DNA of 64,000 nt from Mantis religiosa (GCA_030765055.1 CM060955.1:96564647-96628646), one strand, 5' to 3'; positions 34,642 through 44,842 are shown, counted from the first letter of the stretch. Notes: a model not told the origin generated them from the sequence alone. Program-made: numbers and translations.

Positions 34642-34766
34642 TATTAATTTTTAGATGAGTCGTATTTATTACACACGAAAGTGAAGCAGATGTGTAATAA
34701 ATACGACTCATCTAAAAATTAATAATTTTTCGCTTCACTGTGGTGTTCCAATACAATTAAATCTCG
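34642..34766 (+). mobile_element. Penelope family A, minimal hairpin with target duplication
   Basis: Only the outer part of family A remains: TTTTTAGATGAGTCGTATTT and its complement around GAAAGTGAAGCAG. The tail is TTCGCTTCACTGTGGTGTTC. ATGTATTGACAT flanks it at 34630-34641 and 34767-34778. It is the smallest family A copy here (125 bp). Confidence 0.85.
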
Positions 34767-34924
34767 ATGTATTGACATGCTTACAAAATGTAATATGCAC
34801 AAAATATGATTATGCAGTTTTCAAGTTTCGCTGACCATTGTCATGAGCTAATTATATTTATTATTTACATGGTAATAACTTTGCAGAAAATCATTCAAAT
34901 GCTCTCAGGATTTTAATACTGACA

Positions 34925-35150
34925 TGGGTGGCTGAAGTCATTAAGGCAGAGACTCACAAACAGATGGTCTGGATTTCAACTCCCACCAGGATCATCTCCC
35001 TCATTCTTAGTCTGGGTGGTTCAGCTGGATAGGCAGTGGCTCATTGATCCCTGAACCCAAAGTTACTGGTTCAAATCTGGCCCAGACGAATGGCTTTTAA
35101 GTGTCCTTAAAGTGACAGCCCTCATGTCAGTAAATTTATTGGTTTGTAAA
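34925..35150 (+). mobile_element. tRNA-like SINE with two tRNA-like heads (S3)
   Basis: Two successive tRNA-like modules: GGTGGCTGAAGTCATTAAGG with B-like GATTTCAACTCCC (34928-34986), then GTGGTTCAGCTGGATAGG with B box GGTTCAAATCTGG (35014-35085). The downstream body contains TGTCCTTAAAGTGACAGCCC. No second copy of this family was seen in the window. Confidence 0.5.
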
Positions 35151-35197
35151 AGAACTGTGGAACAAAATTCTGGTACACCAGTGGTTATTTATTTGAT

Positions 35198-35420
35198 TTA
35201 CGTCCTGCAATGTCATATCAGACGAAGAATGGAATGGGTGAAATGCTCAAATGAGCCCAGGGTCCATAGAGCTTAGAGTTGCCTGACATTCGTCTTTCAG
35301 GATAAAGGAAACCCTAGAAAAAACCTTATCCAGGTAACTTACCCTGACCGAGATTAGAACTCGGGACCTCTTGAACATGAGGCAGACATGCTACCACTAC
35401 GCTACCGAGGTGGGCTGCAC
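35198..35420 (-). mobile_element. S1 SINE, well preserved
   Basis: GTCATATCAGACGAAGAATG, CAGGGTCCATAGAGCTTAGA, CGTCTTTCAGGATAAAGGAA and CTGACCGAGATTAGAACTCG, then CTACCACTACGCTACCGAGG. The complement of the last part is the tRNA-like head with A and B boxes. Confidence 0.88.
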
Positions 35421-35705
35421 CAGTGGTACTGATATGATCCTGGTAATTGACAATGTTAAGAAACATTTTATTTTATCTTTCGTGATAGACTTTTCTAAAA
35501 ATGGAAAATCCCAAGAAGAAACCCTAAACTTAGGGTGCGACATTTTCCTTTCAAATTTCCTATTTTACACACTTCGTTCATGTATCATCATGGTCCACTG
35601 CCTAAGGTACCATATGCAGTACGTTTTAACCTACAAGCAATGTAATTCTCTGCTGATATCCTGTAAACTTAACAATTTTCCCAATTCCTCAATTATTATT
35701 TACAT

Positions 35706-35948
35706 TATTAAATTATAGATGAGTCTTATTTATTACACATTAGCTTCACTTACATACCTATATTGAGGACATGTTCCATGAACTATTGTTCGCATCATTG
35801 CCAATAGAGCCGATGAGGCAAACAATTCGCGAAACATGTTCTTAATTAGGTAAGTAAGAGAAGTTAATGTGTAATAAATACAACTCATCTATAATTTAAT
35901 AATTGGTTCGCTTCACTGTGGTGTTCCAATATAGTTAAATTTCAATAC
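35706..35948 (+). mobile_element. Penelope family A palindromic insertion
   Basis: Flanked by ATTATTTACAT (35695-35705, 35949-35959). The arms run inward from AAATTATAGATGAGTCTTAT to a centre at about 35790-35800. The tail is TTCGCTTCACTGTGGTGTTC. A near-intact hammerhead layout sits in the right arm. It contains no reading frame. Confidence 0.87.
35806..35844 (+). ncRNA. hammerhead-like core, one key base changed
   Basis: CCGATGA (35810-35816; consensus CTGANGA, U4 changed to C), then GGCAAACAATTCGC as a poor stem II, GAAA, C-AT-G and GTT|CTT. Stem I is three weak pairs. It is likely inactive but clearly the same module as at 44693-44733. Confidence 0.4.
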
Positions 35949-35959
35949 ATTATTTACAT

Positions 35960-37184
35960 GCTAATTATATCACTATTTTATTTTAGTTTTATAGACCTAC
36001 AAATTTTCTGGAAAATATTTAAACTGCACAAGCATTTCATTTTTGAAGATTTTCCTCCATTTCCACAATCTTTTGAAATGTAATATCTTTTCACAACCCC
36101 CCTTTCCAAAAATTTAACTAAAAAAGCAGCATAAGCTTTACAAGGTTTGTGAATGCCTGATGTTTTATGTACACAGCAGCAACATCATAAACAGGTAAGT
36201 AGAAAGAATCATCCTTCTACTTCATTAGTTTGTCTTTCTGATAGTTGCATTTGGTCCTCACTATTTTTTTTTTTTTTTTTTTTTTTGGACTTTTTATTTT
36301 TTGATCTAAAGACAATAGTTTACTTTGCAGTACTCCATTAAGACTGAGTAAAATACTTCTCACTTTGCTCATGTGTTACAGTATAGCTTCTACAAAACCA
36401 AAATTCTGCTGTCATCTAAACCAGTCATTCTCATAAGAGTCCTGAGAGTTCTAGCATTTCTTCCAAAATATTTTAACATTGACTATTTCGCTTTCTAGAA
36501 ATCTGAATTTCTAAAAATAACTTCTGACCACAACCTTCCCTGCAACAATGGGCTTTGCAGTCTAGCATTACTTCATTTACAGCCAAAATAGGACATTCCA
36601 TTCTTCCTTAATAAGAGCCTGAATACTGACATATGAAAATACTGATAAAAGTTGTTCCACACTACAATAAACCTATAAAACTAATTTAATGATAATTTTA
36701 CTTCCTATTTTTTCTTCCCTCAAGAACTTGACAGCAAGAATTTTTCAGTCCCCTAATTATACGAATTAAATTAAGATATATGTGTTTACAATTTTACTAA
36801 GAAATTGTCTCAAATACAATCAATTATTAACAGACGCTGTCATGCAGCTTAAATTCTTAAAGATAATCTGGCACATTCTATAGCTATTCTGCAGTATACC
36901 ATGCTCTTAATTAAAAAGGTCTGCCATGCCGCCATGTGACTACTTTATTCAGTTACATTCTATTTTCTGTATTCTTATGACAAGAATCATGACAAGAGAC
37001 TCAGACACATGCTGTTCTCTATTTTCTCTTTGAAGCAAATACATGCTTTTAAAAAAATGGTTACTTACTTGGCTGCTTCTCTGTGATAGCAAAGAAAAAA
37101 CCATAGTTGTTAATACTGTAACTTTTTACAAATTATATACAAAATCATTAACATGAAAAATAAGTGAATCTCATTACTCCTTAC
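35960..37184. other. clathrin light chain intron stretch, nothing recognised
   Basis: Contains a T-run at about 36266-36286. No exon or element recognised. Confidence 0.4.
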
Positions 37185-37296
37185 CGATTGGCTGTTTTAG
37201 TTTTTGCTATCTGCTCTTCATGATGGCGGTACCATTCTTCCAACTCTTTCTTAGCTGCTTCACGCATTTCTTCCTTTCTTGTTTCTTCATTAGCAT
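37185..37296 (-). CDS. Clc: clathrin light chain, heavy-chain-binding exon (second half)
   Basis: The 112-nt exon opens with G|AT (Asp) and ends AAT CG|. It encodes DANEETRKEEMREAAKKELE, then EWYRHHEEQIAKTKTANR. This is the second half of the long central helix that lies along the heavy chain; the Trp and heptad-like Lys/Glu pattern fit the family. The acceptor TTTTAG (ends 37297) and donor G|GTAAGG (37185/37184) are standard. The downstream intron is 9.7 kb and the upstream one 16.4 kb, the latter holding a dismembered LINE and a hAT element. Confidence 0.95.
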
Positions 37297-37975
37297 CTAA
37301 AACAATATTTTCAATCAAAACCATAACATGATTATTTCCTACAGTGTTTCTTATTACTCATAAGGTCTGGAGGAAAATACTGTAGTTCCGAGTTCTGTTT
37401 AGTCAGTTTATATTTTTATCTCTCAATAGAGCATTCAAACAAACAAAATGAATACTGTTGAACCTGCTTTGTGTAACCCAGTTATATGTAATATGTAATA
37501 TATTACATATATTATATGCAAATATTTGCAAATCCTGGAAAAATGTCATTTACAAACATGTTAATAAAACATTTATACATAATGCAATTGCAATTATACG
37601 TAGATTAAATTTCAGTGAAATACAACTGAGATTTACATAATTAAATGAGCAAACAGCATATGCTATATTAAAAAAACCTGAAACCATTTTTCTTATCATT
37701 GCTGACATCGCAAGTTGAGCAAGCTGCTTTCAACTGAAACAAAAGATAATGATGTTACCTCATATGTCTTTCAGCGCAATGGTATCAAGCAACAAATGAG
37801 AAGTTAAGATAATTTTCGATATCTGGTGCTTACTGTTGAACAGTAGTTTTGTTCTTCAGTTCAGTTGCTTTTCATCAGCCATAAAGGTAAAAGAAAAAAA
37901 AAAGGCAATGTTATATGCTAGATCGGAAAGTAAAATTCATAGGAATTGCTTATATATGCTCTGTATAGTTCATCA

Positions 37976-38065
37976 GATATGGCAAAACCCCAGAAAAACT
38001 TACCCAGATAACTCACCCAAAACAAGATTCGAAATCAGGATCTCTTGAATGTGGGCTGTGTAGGC
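37976..38065 (-). mobile_element. S1 SINE, fragment with tRNA-like half
   Basis: GGCAAAACCCCAGAAAAACT, ACCCAGATAACTCACCC and the reversed B box (AGATTCGAAATCAGG), then CTTGAATGTGGGCTG. Both ends are truncated. Confidence 0.75.
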
Positions 38066-38179
38066 ATTATATCTGTACGAAAAGTTGTAGTGAAAAAGCT
38101 CTAAGTTCATTATATTTTTTGCTGTATGCATTTAATGCAAGAAAAGTGAAACAAGCCAAATTAATTGAATAGTTTAAAG

Positions 38180-38940
38180 CGGAATCAATTTATAAACGAT
38201 GTTTGCTTCATGCACATGCTTCATGCAATGGTTTTTTCATGAATGAAAGTAAATCACAAAATATTCTTTTTACATTAAAAAAGAGTAATAATTTATGCAA
38301 CAACACAAGTGAGACCGTAAAATTTCTTGGAATGTTAATTGATAATCGTTTATCTTGGAACTCTCACATTGACTCCGTATGCAGTAGGCTGTCGAGAACA
38401 GTGTTTTTATTAGCAAACTTAAAGAGGGCAGTCCCAAACGAATTTGTTCGTATGGCTTATTTTTCATTCTTTCAAAGCATTTTTAGGTATGGTTCGATAC
38501 TATGGGGTTGTAGCCCAAGAATAACAGAGGTGCTAAGGATTCAAAAAAAAAAAAAAGTCATTAGAATACTGACAAACTAATAAAACTGATCATTGTAAAC
38601 CACTTTTTAAAATGCTAGAAATCCCGACTGTTGTTAATCTATACTTGTATGATATTCTTGTATATATCAAAGAAAACGAACTAAATTATACCACCAGAAG
38701 TGAAATTCACACATACAACACAAGAAACTGAAACAGAGTGGATATACCATATCTTAGGCTGCAGAAGTCCTCTAGGTACTACAAGTTAAATGGTATAAAA
38801 ATATTTAATGCACTTCCTTTGGAAATACGCAATACAAATATTCAAAGATTTAAAGAAAAAATATACAAATGGCTAACAAAAACTCCATGCTACAGCATAC
38901 AAGAATACCTAGATATTAATAAACATGACTTATAAAACAT
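38180..38940 (+). pseudogene. non-LTR retrotransposon 3' end (CR1/jockey-like), 5'-truncated
   Basis: Frames in order give the end of a LINE reverse transcriptase: VKFLGMLIDNRLSWNSHID near 38319-38375, LANLKRAVPNEFVRMAYFSF, IFRYGSILWG, then, after a shift at an A-run near 38545, FKMLEIPTVVNLYLYDILVY. The last frame ends RLQKSSRYYKLNGIKIFNAL ... NKHDL. The FLG block and FxALPxxI...FK end are typical of CR1/jockey-like LINEs. It is 5'-truncated and followed by an (ATT)n tail, as expected from target-primed insertion. Confidence 0.8.
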
Positions 38941-39034
38941 GTAAATATTACCATCCCTGTGTATATATAAAATGTTTGTTCCACTAGTAATAAGTTGCTG
39001 ACGAAGCATATTGTAATTACCAAATGGTGAATAA

Positions 39035-39113
<79 letters not shown>
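39035..39113. repeat. (ATT)n microsatellite, LINE 3' tail
   Basis: About 26 ATT units lie directly after the LINE 3' end. Tails of this kind are commonly added during LINE insertion. Confidence 0.9.
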
Positions 39114-39114
<1 letters not shown>

Positions 39115-39589
39115 ATCTTTATTTTTCAAGTTTTATACAAGCAGATCCCTGAATTACTTTTAAAAAATGCATTATCAAAATCTCATTTGTATGTAATTCT
39201 GAGTTATAAGTAATCTTTCCTCTTCAACTTTATAACATACAAATCAAGTTCAACTGCATTTGACACAAAACAACTTCAATACAAAAATTTGCATATATTG
39301 CAATTATAAGTTATGGTAATGGAAAGTATTCATACTCTGCAATACTACTGACATTTTTCAAATGCACATTCTTTACAACTTTTTCTTATATCCATTCTGA
39401 AACTTAAAATATTTAATAGTTATACAGGAAATCAGAGTATAACTTAAATAAGCCAAAAGCCTAATACTGTTTCCCTTCCATGTTATAGAACCATGTATAA
39501 CAATTTTCAAATATTGTTTAATGGAATTGATATGACCCCCACTGCTATATGTCATCAGCAGTGATCTGTCCATAACATTGTGCTCCTTT

Positions 39590-39815
39590 TTTTTAAATTT
39601 ACGTCTTCCAACATTAAGTCATATTAGACAATGAATGAAATGTGTGAAATGATCCTAGAGTCCATAGAGCTTAAGAGTTACCAGACATGCATCTTTCAGG
39701 ATAAGGGAAAACCCTGGAAAAACCCTTATCCAGTTAACTCACCATGACAGATTCGAACTCAGGACCTCTTGAAGATGAGGCAAATATGCTATTATCTACA
39801 CTACAGAGGTGGGTA
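39590..39815 (-). mobile_element. S1 SINE, full length
   Basis: T-run (A tail in reverse) at about 39588-39595, then TTACGTCTTCCAACATTAAG, TCCATAGAGCTTAAGAGTTA, TTTCAGGATAAGGGAAAACC, reversed B box AGATTCGAACTCAGG, and ACACTACAGAGGTGGG at the head end. Confidence 0.85.
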
Positions 39816-39928
39816 CATTGAGCACTGCGCTATTTATCAAGCTTTACTTTGATATCCAGATTAAAACATTGTTGGTGTCAACTCTTACTACAGCAGCACC
39901 AAAAATAGCAATGACATACTTTTTCCAT

Positions 39929-40066
39929 AATTAAATTATAGATGAATCTTACTTTTTACACACAAGCTTCACTTACATACCTGTGTGTCTGCTTATGTAG
40001 GCTATGTGTAAAAAAATATGACTCACTATAATTATGTTTCGCTTCACTGTGGTGTTCCAATAAAGT
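39929..40066 (+). mobile_element. Penelope family A hairpin, diverged
   Basis: AATTATAGATGAATCTTACT ... TATGACTCACTATAATTATG form the arms. The tail is TTTCGCTTCACTGTGGTGTT. Flanks TGACATACTTTTTCCATA (39912-39929) and TGACATACTTTCCATA (40074-40089) are an imperfect target duplication. The central hammerhead part is deleted. Confidence 0.7.
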
Positions 40067-40439
40067 ACAATTTTGACATACTTTCCATATTTTTGTTACC
40101 CAGAATGTCATGCTATTACTGCAATATATGCAAACTTATTAGTAAAAGTGCTTTCTGGCAATTTTTCTTTCACTAGCCATGTGTAGGCAGTATGTTGGGA
40201 AGCTGAATTGCACTTACAAAATTGTAATACCATGCCTTCACCCAGATCTTCAGCTCTCCACGCTGATGCTCTTATTGTGGAGCTATTATATAAACTTAAT
40301 TTATACAAGTTACTTTTTACAGTATATTATGCACATTACATACATATTTTACTTAACATTCTTGTATAAATTGCCTTGTACCATCTTTTACACTAGCTAA
40401 CTTAGCTTGGTTGGTGGCCAGATCTAGCACTGCTGAGTA

Positions 40440-41930
40440 GCATAGCATCCACTGTCATCTAATTTTACTGCCTGCCCTTCTTGTCCCAGCCTTATTTCTT
40501 TTCCAGTCTTTACTTTCCTCGTCCACTTTTCTTTAGCTTTGAAAAACAAGTTCCTAATATCTATATTTCTACTTTCATTTCTCCCCCAACCATTCTTATG
40601 GCCATCATCTTGCTTTGCATCTTTTCCCATTTCTTCTCCCACTCTGTCTCCATACTGCTAGTACTGGTCATTATTTGATAGTGCAGAGAACTTTCTTTTT
40701 TTCTACATAATTCACATATTCCTATCCTGCTGCCTCTAGCCCTCTTTAAGTACATACATTGATCCCATTCTTTCCCTTTCCTCTCTGTTACATTGGTTAT
40801 TCTCTTCCCCATTCTCTATTATCCTATAAAAATTTAATGATTTGTTTTTTAGCTCTCCCCATATTTGTCTAGATCCTCCATTCTGGTTCTACTTTCCAAA
40901 ACTGTCTAAATTCTTATTTTCTAGTCTCCGTATGTCCCCCATATTTCTTCCACAGGTTTTTCTATTTCTTACCACCATCTATTTCTATTTCCAATTCTCT
41001 TGATTCATACATACCTTTAGGATTTCATCTTTTGTCAAAAATTTATATCAAAATTTCAGGATTATTTTAATTATACTTTTTCTTTTGGTTTTTCTTAATT
41101 CTATTAAGGCTACTTCTCCTAGAGCTACTGCATGTAGTCCTAGGATCTCTTTAGCAAACTGTTTATATAACTGATCTATTTTATTACTTCTTTTGACATC
41201 TCCCATATTTCTAAAGTATACACGATTCTATGACTCTAGCAGTGCTTCATACATTCTCGCTAATTATTTGCTTGACATTCAAATTTTGAGTTTCCACATT
41301 CTTATTCATGAACACTGCTGCTTTTCTTGGGCTACTTACCTTCCTGCCATGCACTTCCCATTCTCCATTATTATCCTAACTCCTAGGTACTCAAAATCTT
41401 TGACAACTTCTAATTGTTGTCCCTCTAAGCAACACTACTCTTTTTTCAATTTTGAAAATAGCTTTTAACTGTTTGTGTATATATTTAGTTCCCCAAGCTT
41501 CACAGAACGTTTGTATTTAATTTACTGCTCTCTAATACTACTGTTGCTACTGCTCCTAATGTTTGATCATCTGCATATAACAAGCCTGGTATCTCTATTT
41601 CCTATTATAAGGCAGTGTTGATTTCTTCCTTTCACACTATCCACTACATCATCTAATTTTAAAGATGGGACTTGGTTTACAGCCTGGTTTTCCATAACTT
41701 CTGTTGTCATCTGTAATTCTATTCCTTTCACACCTTATACAAAATTTAATTCCTTTATGTATTTTAGTTATTTCTTTTATAAATTCATCATTTATTCCTT
41801 TTAATCTCAGTTTGTATATTAGAACATCTGTTTATGTATCAAATGTTTTTTCAAAGTCTGCAAAAAACATTCTACCACTTTTTCTACTCATATTTATCAA
41901 TAATTGTCCATTATAAATACAATATCTACT
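40440..41930 (-). pseudogene. LINE relic L-A: reverse transcriptase and 3' end
   Basis: On the - strand, near 41590-41540, PGLLYADDQTLGAVATVVLE contains the YADD catalytic box of a non-LTR reverse transcriptase. LEVVKDFEYLGVRI near 41415-41375 is the following block. Toward the end, GICELCRKKESSLHYQ (about 40720-40680) is the cysteine-containing C-terminal motif. Stops are frequent. The element continues at higher coordinates in pieces up to about 50.1 kb. Confidence 0.75.
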
Positions 41931-42150
41931 GCAATTCCTTTCTTGGAAGTGTTGAAAACAGTGTTATGATAAATTTAAAGGCAGTTGATTAATGACACTA
42001 AACAACACTTTTAAATTTTTCCGGAACATGTTTCAGAGACTTTGCCTCTATCTGCCTCTAGCTGAGGATAGAGGTAAAGTCTCTGAAACATGTTCCGGAA
42101 AAATTTAAAAGTGTTATTTAGTGTCATTAATCGACTCCCTTTAAATTTAA
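41931..42150. mobile_element. Penelope-like palindromic insertion, family E, in LINE L-A
   Basis: Left flank CAATATCTACT (41920-41930) and right flank CACTATCTACT (42151-42161) are an 11-bp duplication with one mismatch. The arms carry ACTTTTAAATTTTTCCGGAA and its complement. A hammerhead core with CTGAGGA (allowed N7=G), stem II and GAAA lies at 42058-42092. Stem I has decayed from CCGG to CTAG on one side. Confidence 0.85.
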
Positions 42151-42161
42151 CACTATCTACT

Positions 42162-43050
42162 ATTATTACAATAATAGTATTATAACCGACAGATTTAATA
42201 GTTTGCTTTGAAATGGAAATTTCATATGCATCGGTGAAGAGATGCTGATGCTCTCAAAGCACCACATTGGGAAGCCATATGAAACGAAATGTTTCATGTG
42301 TACGGACGTTGCAATGGTCATTGATTAATTCAAAGCTGGATTTTGAACCCAATGTTCACAGTTGCGATGGATTCTGGAACTTAACACAGCTGCTCTCGTG
42401 TTAGCATGAAGATCTATTTTCAGTGTGCGGTCGCAGATGAGAAGCAATGATGGATTTGTAAGAAGATTAAATAATTTTTATAACTTTCTTTTCCAAAATC
42501 ATATTTTAATTTAATTAGACCATTTAAAACAATTCTTAAATACTGAACAAATAATCACTTTTGTGAATGTTGATATTATGTGTTTTAAAGAAATTGTATT
42601 ACTTATACAGTGTTAACTCCACCGTGTCCTTTCTGCAGATTTATGGACTGACAAACACATCCAATCTCTACAGCAGCTGAAAGCAGAAGACAGCTTGTTT
42701 CGCCAATTTCAAGTTATTGGTCCTGCCGTTGCTATGGCACCTCAGCATCTTTCTACTGATCCACGTCACATCCAATTATAACAATGTTCTTTGTAATATT
42801 TAATAATTTTCTCATTTTTCCTTTTAAATCACTTTTTCACTTTAGTAAAATATTTTACTAAAATTTACAATAATACTTTTATTAAAATCATGATTAATAT
42901 TCAATTTCCTTTGTTCTATCTGACCACTTTCACACTTTCAATTGTTATCTTTAGCCTATAATAAAATAATTTTAAATTAAATCTAAAATAACTTTCAGCT
43001 TTCAATGCTTTCAGCTTTCCTTTAGCTTCCAATGCCTAATCTGCTAGCTA
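42162..43050. other. Unassigned insertion within LINE L-A, small open frame at 42641-42781
   Basis: This stretch does not resemble the LINE. After a good acceptor-like TTTCTGCAG, a + frame reads LWTDKHIQSLQQLKAEDSLF then RQFQVIGPAVAMAPQHLSTD, PRHIQL and stop. I do not recognise it. It could be a fragment of a captured gene, a domain of another element, or chance. Confidence 0.3.
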
Positions 43051-43241
43051 ATCCCTGAATATACTTTACCTAATACAGATAACCTTATTTTGCAGCAATA
43101 CCCTGCTTTATTTTCTCCTTTCCCTTTGTATTATTGGTATTACTATTATAGACTTATTTTCCAGCACTCTGGTATCTCTTTTCTTTAATTTTAACACTTT
43201 TTCTAATCCCTGAATATACTTTACCTAATACAGATAACTGT

Positions 43242-44175
43242 TATAAAAATTATTTGTGGTTGGTTTATTGACACTCGTCACTTACTTTTTCATATATTTA
43301 TGAGAGACTAGTTTCAAAGGCCCTGGCCTCCATTTTCAATCTCTTCCCAACTGGCAACTGTTGTTATCTGCTCTCTCTGGTGGTGGAACTATGAACTTAT
43401 TTGTCAAATTATCTGCTGGCGGGATTTCAAAGTTCATTACGCGATCCTTATTTTTCCAGATGAATATGTTCTCCCATGTTGTCAATCTATTTTGGTTTAT
43501 CACTCCTTTTAATAATTTTGGATTTGGATCAATGTCATGGTTTTCATTCCAAAAATGAAATGCTACTGCTGACTTGTCTTCTTGTTTCAATCTGATGTTT
43601 CTAAAGTGTTCTTTGACTCTGGTTTTTAAATTTCTTTTTGTTTGACCTATGTAGCATTTTTCACAATTCTTGCAATTTATTTGGTATATTCCAGATAAAT
43701 TGCAAGAATTGTGAAAAATGCTACATAGGTCAAACAAAAAGAAATTTAAAAACCAGAGTCAAAGAACACTTTAGAAACATCAGATTGAAACAAGAAGACA
43801 AGTCAGCAGTAGCATTTCATTTTTGGAATGAAAACCATGACATTGATCCAAATCCAAAATTATTAAAAGGAGTGATAAACCAAAATAGATTGACAACATG
43901 GGAGAACATATTCATCTGGAAAAATAAGGATCGCGTAATGAACTTTGAAATCCCGCCAGCAGATAATTTGACAAAAAAGTTCATAGTTCCACCACCAGAG
44001 AGAGCAGATAACAACAGTTGCCAGTTGGGAAGAGATTGAAAATGGAGGCCAGGGCCTTTGAAACTAGTCTCTCATAAATATATGAAAAAGTAAGTGACGA
44101 GTGTCAATAAACCAACCACAAATAATTTTTATATTAATTTTGATGTCACTGTTACTAAATTCCTCCAAACACACA
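43242..44175 (+). mobile_element. Penelope-like element, family B, palindromic with GIY-YIG
   Basis: Flanked by ACAGATAACTGT (43230-43241, 44176-44187). Two inverted arms of about 440 bp meet near 43694. The low side begins TATAAAAATTATTTGTGGTT. The high side has the tail TTTTGATGTCACTGTTACTA...CCTCCAAACACAC. Each arm carries the same GIY-YIG fragment on opposite strands. No reverse transcriptase is present. Confidence 0.9.
43638..44039 (+). CDS. Penelope-like GIY-YIG endonuclease fragment (family B)
   Basis: The open frame contains NCKNCEKCYIGQTKRNLKTR, VKEHFRNIRLKQEDKSAVAF, HFWNENHDIDPNPK and RLTTWENIFIWKNKDRVMNF, the YIG, Arg, His and Glu blocks. It lacks the first GIY strand in proper form because the frame starts at the palindrome centre. 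The opposite arm encodes the mirror copy on the - strand (43737-43336, with SGIYQINCKNC). It is incomplete as a working protein. Confidence 0.75.
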   Translation: MFDLCSIFHNSCNLFGIFQINCKNCEKCYIGQTKRNLKTRVKEHFRNIRLKQEDKSAVAFHFWNENHDIDPNPKLLKGVINQNRLTTWENIFIWKNKDRVMNFEIPPADNLTKKFIVPPPERADNNSCQLGRD

Positions 44176-44208
44176 ACAGATAACTGTATTTTGCAGCAAT
44201 AACCTGCT

Positions 44209-44441
44209 TTATTTTCTCCTTTCCCTTTGTATTATTGGTATTACTATTATAGACTTATTTTCCAGCACTCTGGTATCTGTTTTCTTTAATTTTAACACAT
44301 TTGTCATATTTACACCTTTCCTAGTATTGCCACTTGTTTTTTGAAAAGTTTCCTGGAATCCCACCTGTACCCACGATTTACCTTTTTTCACAGTTTTTAA
44401 CTGTTGGTATACTTCCAGCAAAGTAAATTTACCATCTAGTA
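44209..44441 (-). pseudogene. LINE relic L-A, linker segment
   Basis: The - frame reads RKELLDGKFTLLEVYQQLKT then VKKGKSWVQVGFQETFQK. I assign it to the LINE by position between its other pieces and by base composition, not by a diagnostic motif. It is bounded by the Penelope B insertion and the Penelope E insertion. Confidence 0.4.
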
Positions 44442-44551
44442 ATTCCTTTCTTGGAAGTGTTGAAAACGTGTTATGATAAATTAACTTTAAAGAGAATCGA
44501 TTAATGACACTAAACACTTACTTTTAAATTTTTCCGGAACATGTTTCTGAG

Positions 44552-44648
44552 TATAAAAATTATTTGTGGTTGGTTTATTGACACTCGTCACTTACAAATA
44601 ATTTTTATATTAATTTTGACGTCACTGTTACTAAATTCCTCCAAACAC
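44552..44648 (+). mobile_element. 97-bp Penelope family B hairpin nested in family E
   Basis: Flanked by ACATGTTTCTGAG (44539-44551, 44649-44661), a 13-bp duplication within the family E arm. It starts TATAAAAATTATTTGTGGTT and ends CCTCCAAACAC, exactly the outer ends of the 934-bp copy at 43242-44175, with only about 28 bp of arm left on each side. Confidence 0.92.
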
Positions 44649-44692
44649 ACATGTTTCTGAGGCTTTACCTCTATCATCAGCAACGTCGAGAG

Positions 44693-44733
44693 CCGGCTGA
44701 TGATAGAGGCAAAGCCTCAGAAACATGTTCCGG
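44693..44733 (+). ncRNA. hammerhead ribozyme (complete-looking, minimal stem III)
   Basis: CCGG (44693-44696), CTGATGA core (44697-44703), stem II TAGAGGC-AAA-GCCTCA, GAAA (44720-44723), stem III C-AT-G with A15.1-U16.1, cleavage triplet GTT ending at 44729, then CCGG (44730-44733) closing stem I. All conserved core positions (CUGANGA, GAAA, NUH) are present. Hammerheads with a one- to two-pair stem III are known from Penelope-like elements and are thought to work best as dimers. Confidence 0.85.
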
Positions 44734-44842
44734 AAAAATTTAAAAGTAAGTGTTGTTTAGTGTCATTAATCGACTCTCTTTAAAGTTAATTTACCATCTA
44801 GTATTCTACTTTTAACTTATTTCCTTCCCCAGCCTTCTATAA

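Larger units (their letters stand above)
43051..44310. repeat. 155-bp tandem duplication, second unit split by Penelope B
   Basis: ATCCCTGAATATACTTTACC starts at 43051 and again at 43206. The second unit runs to 43241, is interrupted by the insertion 43242-44175, and continues from 44188 (ATTTTGCAGCAATAACCTGC) to about 44310 matching 43092 onward. Confidence 0.9.
44442..44787 (+). mobile_element. Penelope-like insertion, family E, with nested family B hairpin
   Basis: A perfect 16-bp duplication AATTTACCATCTAGTA flanks it (44426-44441, 44788-44803). It begins AATTCCTTTCTTGGAAGTGT... (a terminal piece shared with 25319 and 41931). The palindrome around TTTTTCCGGAACATGTTTCT is interrupted by a family B hairpin at 44552-44648. 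The right arm carries an intact-looking hammerhead ribozyme. Confidence 0.9.

Noticed and set aside
36153..36341. Open frame with poly-Phe
   Set aside because: Produced by a T homopolymer in intron sequence.
38890..39129. Open frame with a poly-isoleucine run on the - strand
   Set aside because: It is the translation of the (ATT)n tail of the LINE.
40561..40812. Lysine/glutamate-rich - strand frame as an independent gene
   Set aside because: It contains the cysteine motif expected at a LINE C-terminus and continues the L-A reverse transcriptase relic.
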